Origin: Actinomycetes bacterium
GTDB taxonomy: Bacteria > Actinomycetota > Actinomycetes > Actinomycetales > Cellulomonadaceae
Assembly: GCA_023388235.1 (NCBI GenBank)
Contig: JAEWGQ010000013.1
Coordinates: 1 to 5,947, forward strand
DNA: 5,947 bases
Reading direction: 5' to 3'
Shown here: positions 1-5,093 of the stretch, piece after piece
Layout of the letters: each line of letters starts with the position of its first letter
How positions within the stretch are numbered: the stretch's first letter is position 1
Notes under the pieces: generated by a model
Database searches by the model: none
Seen by the model: only the letters and a program-made list of their open reading frames with translations
What the model was told of the DNA's origin: nothing
Position numbers and translations under genes: made by a program

Positions 1-33
1 GCCGGGCCGCACGGACGCACCGCGCGGCCCGGC
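1..33 (-). terminator. Stem-loop downstream of the DUF5926 gene
   Basis: Bases 1-10 (GCCGGGCCGC) are perfectly complementary to bases 24-33 (GCGGCCCGGC), giving a 10-bp stem with a 13-nt loop. It lies 19 nt beyond the stop codon of the minus-strand gene ending at 53. There is no T-tract, as is usual for high-G+C actinobacterial terminators. The stem may continue to the left of the window. It could equally serve a convergent plus-strand gene lying outside the window. Confidence 0.5.
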
Positions 34-52
34 CTCCCCGGGGGTCGGTCGC

Positions 53-880
53 TCAGCGCAGCGTGACCTGCCGCGCGACGATGCCGGCGCGGGCGCGGCG
101 CGCGTTCGCGTCGAGCGGCCCGGTGTCCGCGACCGCGGCCGCGAACGTCGGCGCGAACGCGGCGAGGGCGTCCTCGACGTCCTCCGCCTCGCTGCCGCGC
201 GCGAGCTCCCAGACGGGCACGACCAGGCCGCCCGACCGGAAGTACCCGATGAACTTCGCGCCGTCGAAGCCGGACTCGCGGCGGCCGTGCAGCCGGGCGA
301 GGCCGTCGATGACCTGCTGCTCGTCGTGCGGCTGCGCCCAGCGCAGGTACTCGCGGGCGCCCATCCGCACCCAGTAGGCGGCCTCGGCCGCGGCGAGCTT
401 CTTCGTGTCGACGACGCCGGCGTCGGCCTCCTCGACGGCGGCCTTGAGCTCGGGCGTCATCTCGGTGTCGGCGGCGATCCAGTACGAGAAGCTGTCCTGG
501 ACCGTGACCTCGAACGGCACGGTCGGGTCGAGCACGTCCTGCAGGCGGGGGCCGGGCCCCGGCAGGCCGGACTGCTGCACGGCGGTGCCGGGCTCGGAGT
601 CGAGCGCCTCGAGCAGGGCCGCCGCGAGGTCGCGGCTGGCGTCGCCGGAGCCGCCGACGGTCTGCAGGGCGAGCAGGACGACGCCGTCGGCGCGGTGCAG
701 CGCCGCCCAGCCGTCGGGCAGCACGGTCGTGACCGTGACGTCGCGGGCGCCGTGCTCGGCGGTGGTGCGGGCGGTCGCGGTGGCGGCGGGCACGAGCTCG
801 CGCAGGGCGACCCAGTCGGGCTCACCGGGGAGCCCCTCGAAGGGGCGCAGCACGAAGTCGACGGAGGATGCGGAGGCCAT
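53..880 (-). CDS. DUF5926 family protein, function unknown
   Basis: The 275-residue product is soluble, with no signal peptide or membrane segment. The N-terminal stretch at residues 9-37 ([20 protein letters not shown], then LVPAATA) is the recognisable signature of the actinobacterial DUF5926 family. Conserved-looking blocks follow: [16 protein letters not shown] at about 51-66, [16 protein letters not shown] at 78-93, [11 protein letters not shown] at 128-138 and [20 protein letters not shown] at 168-187. The catalytic role is unknown and I see no classical enzyme motif. The ATG at 880 is chosen because the family signature begins within 10 residues of it and a -10-like TAGCCT sits 7 nt upstream, suggesting a leaderless transcript; there is no convincing Shine-Dalgarno. 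The frame stays open upstream, but that part is antisense to pgm and composition-driven. From memory, many relatives carry a Lys/Arg-rich N-terminal extension that is absent here. The gene is divergent from pgm. Confidence 0.85.
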   Translation of the reverse strand: MASASSVDFVLRPFEGLPGEPDWVALRELVPAATATARTTAEHGARDVTVTTVLPDGWAALHRADGVVLLALQTVGGSGDASRDLAAALLEALDSEPGTAVQQSGLPGPGPRLQDVLDPTVPFEVTVQDSFSYWIAADTEMTPELKAAVEEADAGVVDTKKLAAAEAAYWVRMGAREYLRWAQPHDEQQVIDGLARLHGRRESGFDGAKFIGYFRSGGLVVPVWELARGSEAEDVEDALAAFAPTFAAAVADTGPLDANARRARAGIVARQVTLR

Positions 881-887
881 GCCGACC

Positions 888-893
888 AGGCTA
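888..893 (-). promoter_or_regulatory. -10 element for the DUF5926 gene, probably leaderless
   Basis: On the minus strand this reads TAGCCT, matching the actinobacterial -10 pattern TAnnnT. Exactly 7 nt (GGTCGGC) separate it from the ATG at 880, so transcription would begin at or within a base or two of the start codon. No clear -35 hexamer is visible, which is common in Actinobacteria. Confidence 0.55.
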
Positions 894-909
894 CCGGGCG
901 CGGTGGTCC

Positions 910-926
910 CCGGGCGGCCCGCCCGG
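910..926. repeat. Inverted repeat in the centre of the divergent promoter region
   Basis: CCGGGCG at 910-916 is the exact reverse complement of CGCCCGG at 920-926, with a 3-nt centre. It sits almost exactly in the middle of the 84-bp gap between the two divergent start codons and overlaps the expected -35 zone of the minus-strand promoter. It could be an operator. Because it consists only of G and C in a very G+C-rich gap, chance is a real alternative. Confidence 0.3.
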
Positions 927-951
927 CCCGCCGCGACGGCCGCTTCGGTGG

Positions 952-957
952 CAGGAT
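952..957 (+). promoter_or_regulatory. -10 element for pgm, probably leaderless
   Basis: CAGGAT matches TAnnnT at the two most conserved positions, A2 and T6. Exactly 7 nt (CGGCGGC) separate it from the pgm ATG at 965, mirroring the arrangement of the divergent gene. No Shine-Dalgarno at proper spacing is present. No -35 hexamer is recognisable. Confidence 0.5.
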
Positions 958-964
958 CGGCGGC

Positions 965-2635
965 ATGGATCCCCGCGCCGGAACTCCCGCCCAGCCCTCC
1001 GACCTGGTCGACGTGGACGCGCTGCTCGCGGCGTACCACGACCGCCGCCCCGACCTGGACGACCCGGCGCAGCGCGTGGCGTTCGGCACGAGCGGCCACC
1101 GCGGGTCGAGCCTGGACGGCGCGTTCAACGAGGCGCACATCGTGGCGATCACCGCGGCGATCGTGGAGTACCGCCGCGGCCAGGGCACCGACGGCCCGCT
1201 GTTCATCGGGCGCGACACGCACGGGCTGTCGCTGCCCGCGTGGCGGACGGCGCTCGAGGTCCTCGCGGCCGCGGGCGTGGAGGTGCGGGTGGACGCCCGC
1301 GACTCCTGGACGCCCACGCCGGCGGTGTCCCACGCGATCCTGCTGCACAACGGCGCGGCGACGTCCGAGGGCGTGCGGGCCACCGGGCCCGGGCTCGCGG
1401 ACGGCATCGTCGTGACGCCGTCGCACAACCCGCCGCGCGACGGCGGCTTCAAGTACAACCCGCCGCACGGCGGGCCCGCCGGGTCCGAGGCGACGTCGTG
1501 GATCGCCGACCGCGCCAACGCGCTGCTCGCCGGCGGCGTCGACCGGGTCCCGCGGGTGAGCGTGGACGCCGCGCTCGCCGCGGACACCACGCGCAAGCAC
1601 GACTTCCTCGGCGCGTACGTGGACGACCTGGCGCACGTCGTCGACCTCGACGCGATCCGGTCCGCCGGCGTGCGGATCGGCGCGGACCCGCTCGGCGGCG
1701 CGTCCGTCGAGTACTGGGGCGCGATCGCCGAGCGGTACGGGCTGGACCTCACGGTCGTGAACCCGCGGGTCGACCCGCAGTGGTCGTTCATGACGCTCGA
1801 CTGGGACGGCAAGATCCGGATGGACTGCTCCTCGCCGTCCGCGATGGCGTCCCTCGTCACCGCGATGGGCGGCGACGCGCCCTACGACGTGGCGACGGGC
1901 AACGACGCCGACTCCGACCGGCACGGCATCGTCACCCCCGACGCGGGGCTGATGAACCCGAACCACTACCTCGCCGTCGCGATCCGCTACCTGTACTCCG
2001 GCGCGCGGCCGGGGTGGCCCGCCGACGCGGCGGTCGGCAAGACGCTGGTGTCGTCCTCGCTGATCGACCGGGTCGCCCGGTCGCTGGACCGGCGGCTGCT
2101 GGAGGTGCCCGTCGGGTTCAAGTGGTTCGTGCCCGGCCTGCTCGACGGGTCCGTCGGCTTCGGCGGCGAGGAGTCCGCCGGGGCGTCGTTCCTGCGCACC
2201 GACGGCTCGGTGTGGACCACCGACAAGGACGGGATCATCCTGGCGCTGCTGGCCTCCGAGATCCTCGCCACCACCGGGCGGTCGCCGTCCCAGCACCACG
2301 CGGACCTCGTCGCGGAGTTCGGCGAGTCCTGGTACGCCCGCGTGGACGCGCCGGCCACGCTCGAGCAGAAGGCGACCCTCGGCCGGCTGTCGCCCGAGCA
2401 GGTCACCGCGACCACGCTCGCGGGCGAGGACATCACCGCGAAGCTCACCACCGCCCCCGGGAACGGCGCGGCGATCGGCGGCCTGAAGGTCACGACCGAG
2501 AACGCCTGGTTCGCCGCCCGGCCCTCCGGCACGGAGAACGTCTACAAGATCTACGCCGAGTCGTTCACGAGCCCGGAGCACCTCACGCAGGTGCAGGAGG
2601 CCGCGAAGCAGGTCGTCTCGGACGCGCTCGGCTGA
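965..2635 (+). CDS. pgm: Phosphoglucomutase, alpha-D-glucose-phosphate-specific
   Basis: This cytosolic enzyme interconverts glucose 1-phosphate and glucose 6-phosphate through a phosphoserine intermediate, linking glycolysis with glycogen, trehalose and UDP-glucose synthesis. The product is 556 residues, close to the roughly 546 of the E. coli enzyme. Signatures appear in the expected order: [10 protein letters not shown] (40-49) near the start, the phosphoserine loop TPSHNP (151-156) with catalytic Ser153, the Mg-binding loop NDADSDRHG (313-321) with Asp314, Asp316 and Asp318, the sugar-specificity loop [10 protein letters not shown] (400-409), and the phosphate-binding loop RPSGTEN (519-525). 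DSDRHG and [10 protein letters not shown] fit the glucose-specific Pgm type rather than a GlmM-type or a typical ManB-type enzyme. The open frame runs back to 287, but the ATG at 965 sits 7 nt after a -10-like element and just before the conserved domain. No key residue is missing. Confidence 0.97.
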   Translation: MDPRAGTPAQPSDLVDVDALLAAYHDRRPDLDDPAQRVAFGTSGHRGSSLDGAFNEAHIVAITAAIVEYRRGQGTDGPLFIGRDTHGLSLPAWRTALEVLAAAGVEVRVDARDSWTPTPAVSHAILLHNGAATSEGVRATGPGLADGIVVTPSHNPPRDGGFKYNPPHGGPAGSEATSWIADRANALLAGGVDRVPRVSVDAALAADTTRKHDFLGAYVDDLAHVVDLDAIRSAGVRIGADPLGGASVEYWGAIAERYGLDLTVVNPRVDPQWSFMTLDWDGKIRMDCSSPSAMASLVTAMGGDAPYDVATGNDADSDRHGIVTPDAGLMNPNHYLAVAIRYLYSGARPGWPADAAVGKTLVSSSLIDRVARSLDRRLLEVPVGFKWFVPGLLDGSVGFGGEESAGASFLRTDGSVWTTDKDGIILALLASEILATTGRSPSQHHADLVAEFGESWYARVDAPATLEQKATLGRLSPEQVTATTLAGEDITAKLTTAPGNGAAIGGLKVTTENAWFAARPSGTENVYKIYAESFTSPEHLTQVQEAAKQVVSDALG

Positions 2636-2641
2636 CCGGCA

Positions 2642-2673
2642 CCCGCCCGCGCACCGCCCGGCGCGCGGGCGGG
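2642..2673 (+). terminator. Stem-loop after pgm
   Basis: CCCGCCCGCGC at 2642-2652 pairs perfectly with GCGCGGGCGGG at 2663-2673. This gives an 11-bp all-G+C stem with a 10-nt loop, starting 7 nt after the pgm stop codon. No U-tract follows. Its 3' arm reaches into the -35 zone of the promoter for the next gene, so termination and initiation signals are packed together. Confidence 0.6.
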
Positions 2674-2685
2674 CCCGCACCGGCC

Positions 2686-2691
2686 TAGCGT
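2686..2691 (+). promoter_or_regulatory. -10 element for the acidic miniprotein gene
   Basis: TAGCGT is a strong match to the actinobacterial -10 pattern TAnnnT. Transcription would start near 2698, giving a short leader of about 25 nt that includes the Shine-Dalgarno at 2712-2717. No clear -35 hexamer is seen; that region is occupied by the 3' arm of the preceding hairpin. Confidence 0.5.
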
Positions 2692-2711
2692 GGGCGCCCC
2701 GACGAGCAGCG

Positions 2712-2717
2712 AAGGAG
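2712..2717 (+). promoter_or_regulatory. Shine-Dalgarno of the acidic miniprotein gene
   Basis: AAGGAG lies 6 nt upstream of the ATG at 2724, a near-ideal Shine-Dalgarno and spacing. It is the only strong, correctly spaced ribosome binding site in the window. It fixes the start of this short gene and argues that the gene is translated. Confidence 0.75.
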
Positions 2718-2723
2718 CGCCCG

Positions 2724-2903
2724 ATGAGCGACAGCACCCCGGACCGCGAGGACGCACCGGTCCCCACCGACACCCCCGACGCCGTGACCGACCCCGACGT
2801 GGACGAGGTCCGCGACGAGGAGGTCTCCGACGAGGAGGTCGCCCGGTCCATGCCCGACGCGGGCACCAGCGACCAGGACCCGGGCTCGTTCCTCAACCCC
2901 TGA
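2724..2903 (+). CDS. Acidic 59-residue hypothetical protein
   Basis: I do not recognise this family. The 59-residue product begins MSDSTPDREDAP and ends DQDPGSFLNP. It holds 13 Asp and 6 Glu against 3 Arg and no Lys, for a net charge near -16. It has no Cys, Trp or Tyr and a single Phe, so it is probably soluble and largely disordered. A DEEV motif occurs twice (residues 31-34 and 36-39) in the middle, where a short helix or coil is possible. The C-terminal segment SMPDAGTSDQDPGSFLNP (42-59) is less acidic and looks like the part most likely to be conserved. Support for a real gene is the ideal AAGGAG, a TAGCGT promoter element, and hairpins on both sides that isolate it as its own transcription unit. 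It lies between pgm and a HAD hydrolase. No function is proposed. Confidence 0.75.
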   Translation: MSDSTPDREDAPVPTDTPDAVTDPDVDEVRDEEVSDEEVARSMPDAGTSDQDPGSFLNP

Positions 2904-2928
2904 CGGCCACGCACCGGCAGGCCCGCGA

Positions 2929-2963
2929 CGCCGGTCGCCCCGGCTCGGCGCGCGCGACCGGCG
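2929..2963 (+). terminator. Stem-loop after the acidic miniprotein gene
   Basis: CGCCGGTCGC at 2929-2938 is perfectly complementary to GCGACCGGCG at 2954-2963, a 10-bp stem with a 15-nt loop. It lies 25 nt after the miniprotein stop codon and ends 9 nt before the -10-like element of the HAD gene. There is no U-tract. Confidence 0.5.
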
Positions 2964-2972
2964 CCCGCCGGG

Positions 2973-2978
2973 TAGACC
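2973..2978 (+). promoter_or_regulatory. -10-like element for the HAD hydrolase gene, possibly leaderless
   Basis: TAGACC keeps the TA of the -10 pattern but lacks the final T. It is separated from the ATG at 2986 by exactly 7 nt (GGAGGGC), the same geometry as at pgm and the DUF5926 gene. GGAGGG at 2979-2984 resembles a Shine-Dalgarno but sits only 1 nt from the ATG, too close to work normally. Confidence 0.4.
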
Positions 2979-2985
2979 GGAGGGC

Positions 2986-3666
2986 ATGACGCGCTCCTCC
3001 GACCCCGGTGCGGTGCTGCTCGACATCGACGGCACGCTCGTGGACTCCAACTACCTGCACGTGCACGCCTGGGTGCAGGCGTTCGCCGACGCCGGCACGC
3101 CGGTCGACGCCTGGCGGGTGCACCGCCGCATCGGCATGGGCTCCGGCCGGCTGCTCGGCGAGCTGCTGGGCGACGACGCCGACGCGCTCGGCGACGAGGT
3201 CCGGGAGCGGCACGGCGAGCACTACGCGGCGCTGGCCGGGCTGCTGCGCCCGCTGCCGGGCGCCCGCGACCTGCTGCGCACCCTGGCGGACCGCGGGGCG
3301 GCCGTGGTCCTGGCGACCTCGGCCGCGCCGGAGGAGGTCGAGCGGCTGCGCGAGGTCCTCGACGTCGACGACCTGGTCGAGATCACCGGGTCGCAGGACG
3401 TCGACGAGGCGAAGCCCGAGCCGGACCTGGTGCACGCGGCCCTCGACCTCGCGGGCGTGCCCGCCGACCGGGCGGTGTTCGTCGGGGACTCGGTGTGGGA
3501 CGTGCAGGCCGCGGTCCGCGCCGGGGTGCCCTGCGTGGGCGTGCTCAGCGGCGGCACCGCCGAGGCCGAGCTCCGGGACGCGGGAGCCGTCGCGGTGGCC
3601 GAGGACGTCGCGGCGCTGCTGCGCGAGCTCGACCGGAGCCCGCTGGCGACGGTCCTGCAGCGCTGA
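2986..3666 (+). CDS. HAD-superfamily hydrolase, probable phosphatase (subfamily I)
   Basis: The 226-residue protein is a probable cytosolic phosphatase of the phosphoglycolate phosphatase / beta-phosphoglucomutase-like branch. All four HAD motifs are present. Motif I is DIDGT (13-17), with nucleophile Asp13 and acid/base Asp15. Motif II is LATS with Thr111, motif III is Lys143 in EAKPEPD, and motif IV is GDSVWD (167-172) with Asp168 and Asp172 for Mg. Residues of about 20-90, between motifs I and II, form a mainly helical cap domain, as in type C1 caps. The substrate is not readable from sequence. Proximity to pgm makes a sugar-phosphate substrate imaginable, but nothing specific supports beta-phosphoglucomutase rather than phosphatase. 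The ATG at 2986 is chosen because DIDGT follows at a normal distance and a -10-like element precedes it. The gene lies 82 bp after the miniprotein gene and 48 bp before the MFS gene. Confidence 0.92.
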   Translation: MTRSSDPGAVLLDIDGTLVDSNYLHVHAWVQAFADAGTPVDAWRVHRRIGMGSGRLLGELLGDDADALGDEVRERHGEHYAALAGLLRPLPGARDLLRTLADRGAAVVLATSAAPEEVERLREVLDVDDLVEITGSQDVDEAKPEPDLVHAALDLAGVPADRAVFVGDSVWDVQAAVRAGVPCVGVLSGGTAEAELRDAGAVAVAEDVAALLRELDRSPLATVLQR

Positions 3667-3681
3667 CGGCGGACGCGCGGC

Positions 3682-3696
3682 GCCGGTGTCACCGGC
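3682..3696. repeat. Perfect palindrome upstream of the MFS gene
   Basis: GCCGGTG (3682-3688) and CACCGGC (3690-3696) are exact inverted copies around a single central T. The element begins 16 nt after the HAD stop codon and ends 6 nt before the GACACT -10-like element of the MFS gene, so it covers the -35/spacer region. It could be a repressor operator, or a weak hairpin of 5 bp with a 5-nt loop. No regulator gene is visible in the window. Confidence 0.4.
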
Positions 3697-3702
3697 AGGT
3701 GC

Positions 3703-3708
3703 GACACT
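3703..3708 (+). promoter_or_regulatory. -10-like element for the MFS gene, possibly leaderless
   Basis: GACACT matches TAnnnT at A2 and T6. It sits 6 nt before the GTG start codon at 3715. No Shine-Dalgarno with usable spacing is seen; an AGG is about 15 nt away. The arrangement again suggests a leaderless transcript, here starting at or beside a GTG. Confidence 0.4.
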
Positions 3709-3714
3709 GGCCGG

Positions 3715-5064
3715 GTGCTGGGGCCCTACCGTGACGTGCTCTCCCGTCCGGGGGCGCTGGCGTTCTCCTCCGCCGGGGTGATCGCCCGGCTGCCGATGTC
3801 CATGGTCGGCATCGGCATCGTGCTGATGATCGAGGCGCTGTACGACTCGTACGGCCTCGCGGGCAGCGTGTCCGCGGCGTACGTGCTGGCGCAGGCCGTG
3901 TGCTCGCCGCCGCTCGCCCGCCTGGTCGACCAGCACGGGCAGGCGCGCGTCATGCGCCCCGCGATCGCCGTGTCCGCGACGGCGCTGGTCGCGCTGGTCC
4001 TCGGCGCCGTGGCCGGGGCGCCGGTCTGGACGCTGTACGTCGCGGCGGTCGTCGTCGGCTCGACCATCGGGTCCTTCGGGGCGCTCGTCCGCGCGCGGTG
4101 GTCGCACGTGCTGGACGACCCGCGCGCCCTGCACACCGCGTACTCGCTGGAGTCGGCGCTCGACGAGCTCGTCTTCGTGGTGGGCCCGATCCTCGCGACC
4201 ACCCTCGCCACCGCGGTCGCGCCCTCGGCCGGCCTGGTCGTCCCGGTGGTCGGCATGGTGCTCGGCGGGCTGTGGTTCCTCTCCCAGCGCGGCACCCAGC
4301 CGCCGCCGCACCCCCGCACCGAACCACCCGCCGGGCCGGACGGCACGCCCGGGCGGCGGACGTCGGTCATGCGGTCCGGCGGCATGGTGGTGCTGGCGGT
4401 CGTGTTCGTCGCGATGGGGGCGATCTTCGGCGCGACCGACGTCAGCACGGTCGCGTTCGCCGAGGAGGCCGGGCGTCCCGGGCTCGCCGGCGTGGTGCTC
4501 GCGGTGTTCGCCTGCGGCTCGATGATCTCCGGGCTGCTCTACGGCGCGCGGCACTGGGTCACGCCGCTGTGGCGGCGGTTCGCGATCGGCATGGTCGCGC
4601 TCGCGCTCGGCGCCTCGCTGTTCGTGCTGGTCCGCTCGATGGCGATGCTGTCCGTCGTCATGTTCGTCGCGGGCTTCGCCATCGCGCCCACGCTGGTGAA
4701 CGGCAACGGCCTCGTGCAGCACCTCGTCCCGCGGGAGCGGCTCACCGAGGGGCTGACGTGGGTCGGCACCTCGCTGGGCGTCGGCGTCTCGCTCGGCTCC
4801 TGGGTGGCCGGCTCGCTGATCGACCGGCAGGGCTCGCACGGCGGGTACCTGGTGGTCGTGGTGTCGGCCGGCCTGGCGGTCGTCGCGGTGCTCGGCTCGC
4901 TCCGCACCCTCCGCGCGGGGACGGCGGACCTCGGGGTGGCCGGGGACGACACGGCGGCCGGCCCGGGGCCCGCCGGGGATGCCCCCGCGAGCGCCGGGGA
5001 CGCCCCCGCGACCACTGATCGGGACGCACGGGTGCCGGGCACGCCGGAGGCCGGCGCGCGCTGA
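3715..5064 (+). CDS. MFS transporter, substrate unknown
   Basis: The 449-residue integral membrane protein has about twelve hydrophobic segments, near residues 16-40, 49-70, 82-100, 104-125, 150-168, 170-190, 221-243, 257-277, 286-308, 311-333, 344-367 and 376-397. The halves are joined by a Pro-rich central loop (191-220), the 6+6 pattern of the major facilitator superfamily. The loop after segment 2 reads ARLVDQHGQARVM (68-80), a degenerate form of MFS motif A, and SLIDRQGSHGG (367-377) resembles the same motif in the C-terminal half. It presumably moves a small solute using the proton gradient; direction and substrate are unknown. The tail (398-449) is hydrophilic, rich in Ala, Pro, Gly and Asp, with a seven-residue repeat. 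The GTG start is chosen because it follows a -10-like element and precedes segment 1; the next in-frame ATG (residue 28) falls inside segment 1. The gene is convergent with its right neighbour. Confidence 0.9.
   Translation: MLGPYRDVLSRPGALAFSSAGVIARLPMSMVGIGIVLMIEALYDSYGLAGSVSAAYVLAQAVCSPPLARLVDQHGQARVMRPAIAVSATALVALVLGAVAGAPVWTLYVAAVVVGSTIGSFGALVRARWSHVLDDPRALHTAYSLESALDELVFVVGPILATTLATAVAPSAGLVVPVVGMVLGGLWFLSQRGTQPPPHPRTEPPAGPDGTPGRRTSVMRSGGMVVLAVVFVAMGAIFGATDVSTVAFAEEAGRPGLAGVVLAVFACGSMISGLLYGARHWVTPLWRRFAIGMVALALGASLFVLVRSMAMLSVVMFVAGFAIAPTLVNGNGLVQHLVPRERLTEGLTWVGTSLGVGVSLGSWVAGSLIDRQGSHGGYLVVVVSAGLAVVAVLGSLRTLRAGTADLGVAGDDTAAGPGPAGDAPASAGDAPATTDRDARVPGTPEAGAR
4971..5011 (+). repeat. 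21-nt tandem repeat in the MFS C-terminal tail
   Basis: Two 20-nt copies at 4971-4990 and 4992-5011 differ at a single base (T4980 versus C5001) and repeat with a 21-nt period. They encode the heptad AGDAPAS then AGDAPAT, in frame. A shorter degenerate copy, encoding AGDD, lies just upstream at about 4940-4950. The repeat is in the disordered cytoplasmic tail, so copy number could vary without frameshift. Confidence 0.75.
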
Positions 5065-5093
5065 GCGCCCGGGTCCCGCCCGGGGCTCAGCGC
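5058..5093. terminator. Bidirectional terminator containing both convergent stop codons
   Basis: Bases 5058-5073 pair with 5079-5093 to form 15 base pairs with one bulged G (5067) and a 5-nt loop (TCCCG). The structure is nearly symmetric, so it can form in transcripts from both strands. The stop codon of the MFS gene (5062-5064) and the stop codon of the minus-strand gene (5087-5089) sit opposite each other in the two arms and pair base for base. There is no T-tract on either side. Only 22 bp separate the two coding regions. Confidence 0.75.

Noticed and set aside
36..43. CCCCGGGG palindrome near the left edge
   Set aside because: It is an 8-bp G/C-only palindrome without a loop, expected often by chance at this base composition.
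287..964. N-terminal extension of Pgm back to 287
   Set aside because: The upstream codons are antisense to the DUF5926 gene and have no similarity to Pgm. The ATG at 965 has promoter spacing and gives the family's normal length.
868..2688. Plus-strand 606-codon open frame overlapping pgm in another frame
   Set aside because: The translation is dominated by Arg, Gly, Ala and Pro, as expected from reading G+C-rich codons out of frame. Pgm explains this interval fully.
53..2914. Very long minus-strand open frame (953 codons) running across pgm and the miniprotein gene
   Set aside because: Only its last 275 codons (from 880) have normal protein composition and family signatures. The rest is Arg/Gly/Ala/Val-rich, antisense to the well-supported pgm, and typical of spurious open frames in high-G+C DNA.
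2979..2984. GGAGGG as Shine-Dalgarno of the HAD gene
   Set aside because: It lies 1 nt from the ATG, too close for normal initiation. The upstream -10-like element suggests leaderless initiation instead, though this is not certain.
2986..3666. HAD gene as a beta-phosphoglucomutase partner of pgm
   Set aside because: All general HAD motifs are present, but I see no motif specific to beta-phosphoglucomutase and no maltose or trehalose phosphorylase gene nearby.
2893..4839. Long minus-strand open frame (648 codons) antisense to the HAD and MFS genes
   Set aside because: Its His/Arg/Gly-rich, low-complexity translation mirrors the codon bias of the plus-strand genes. It shows no recognisable domain and no supported start signal.
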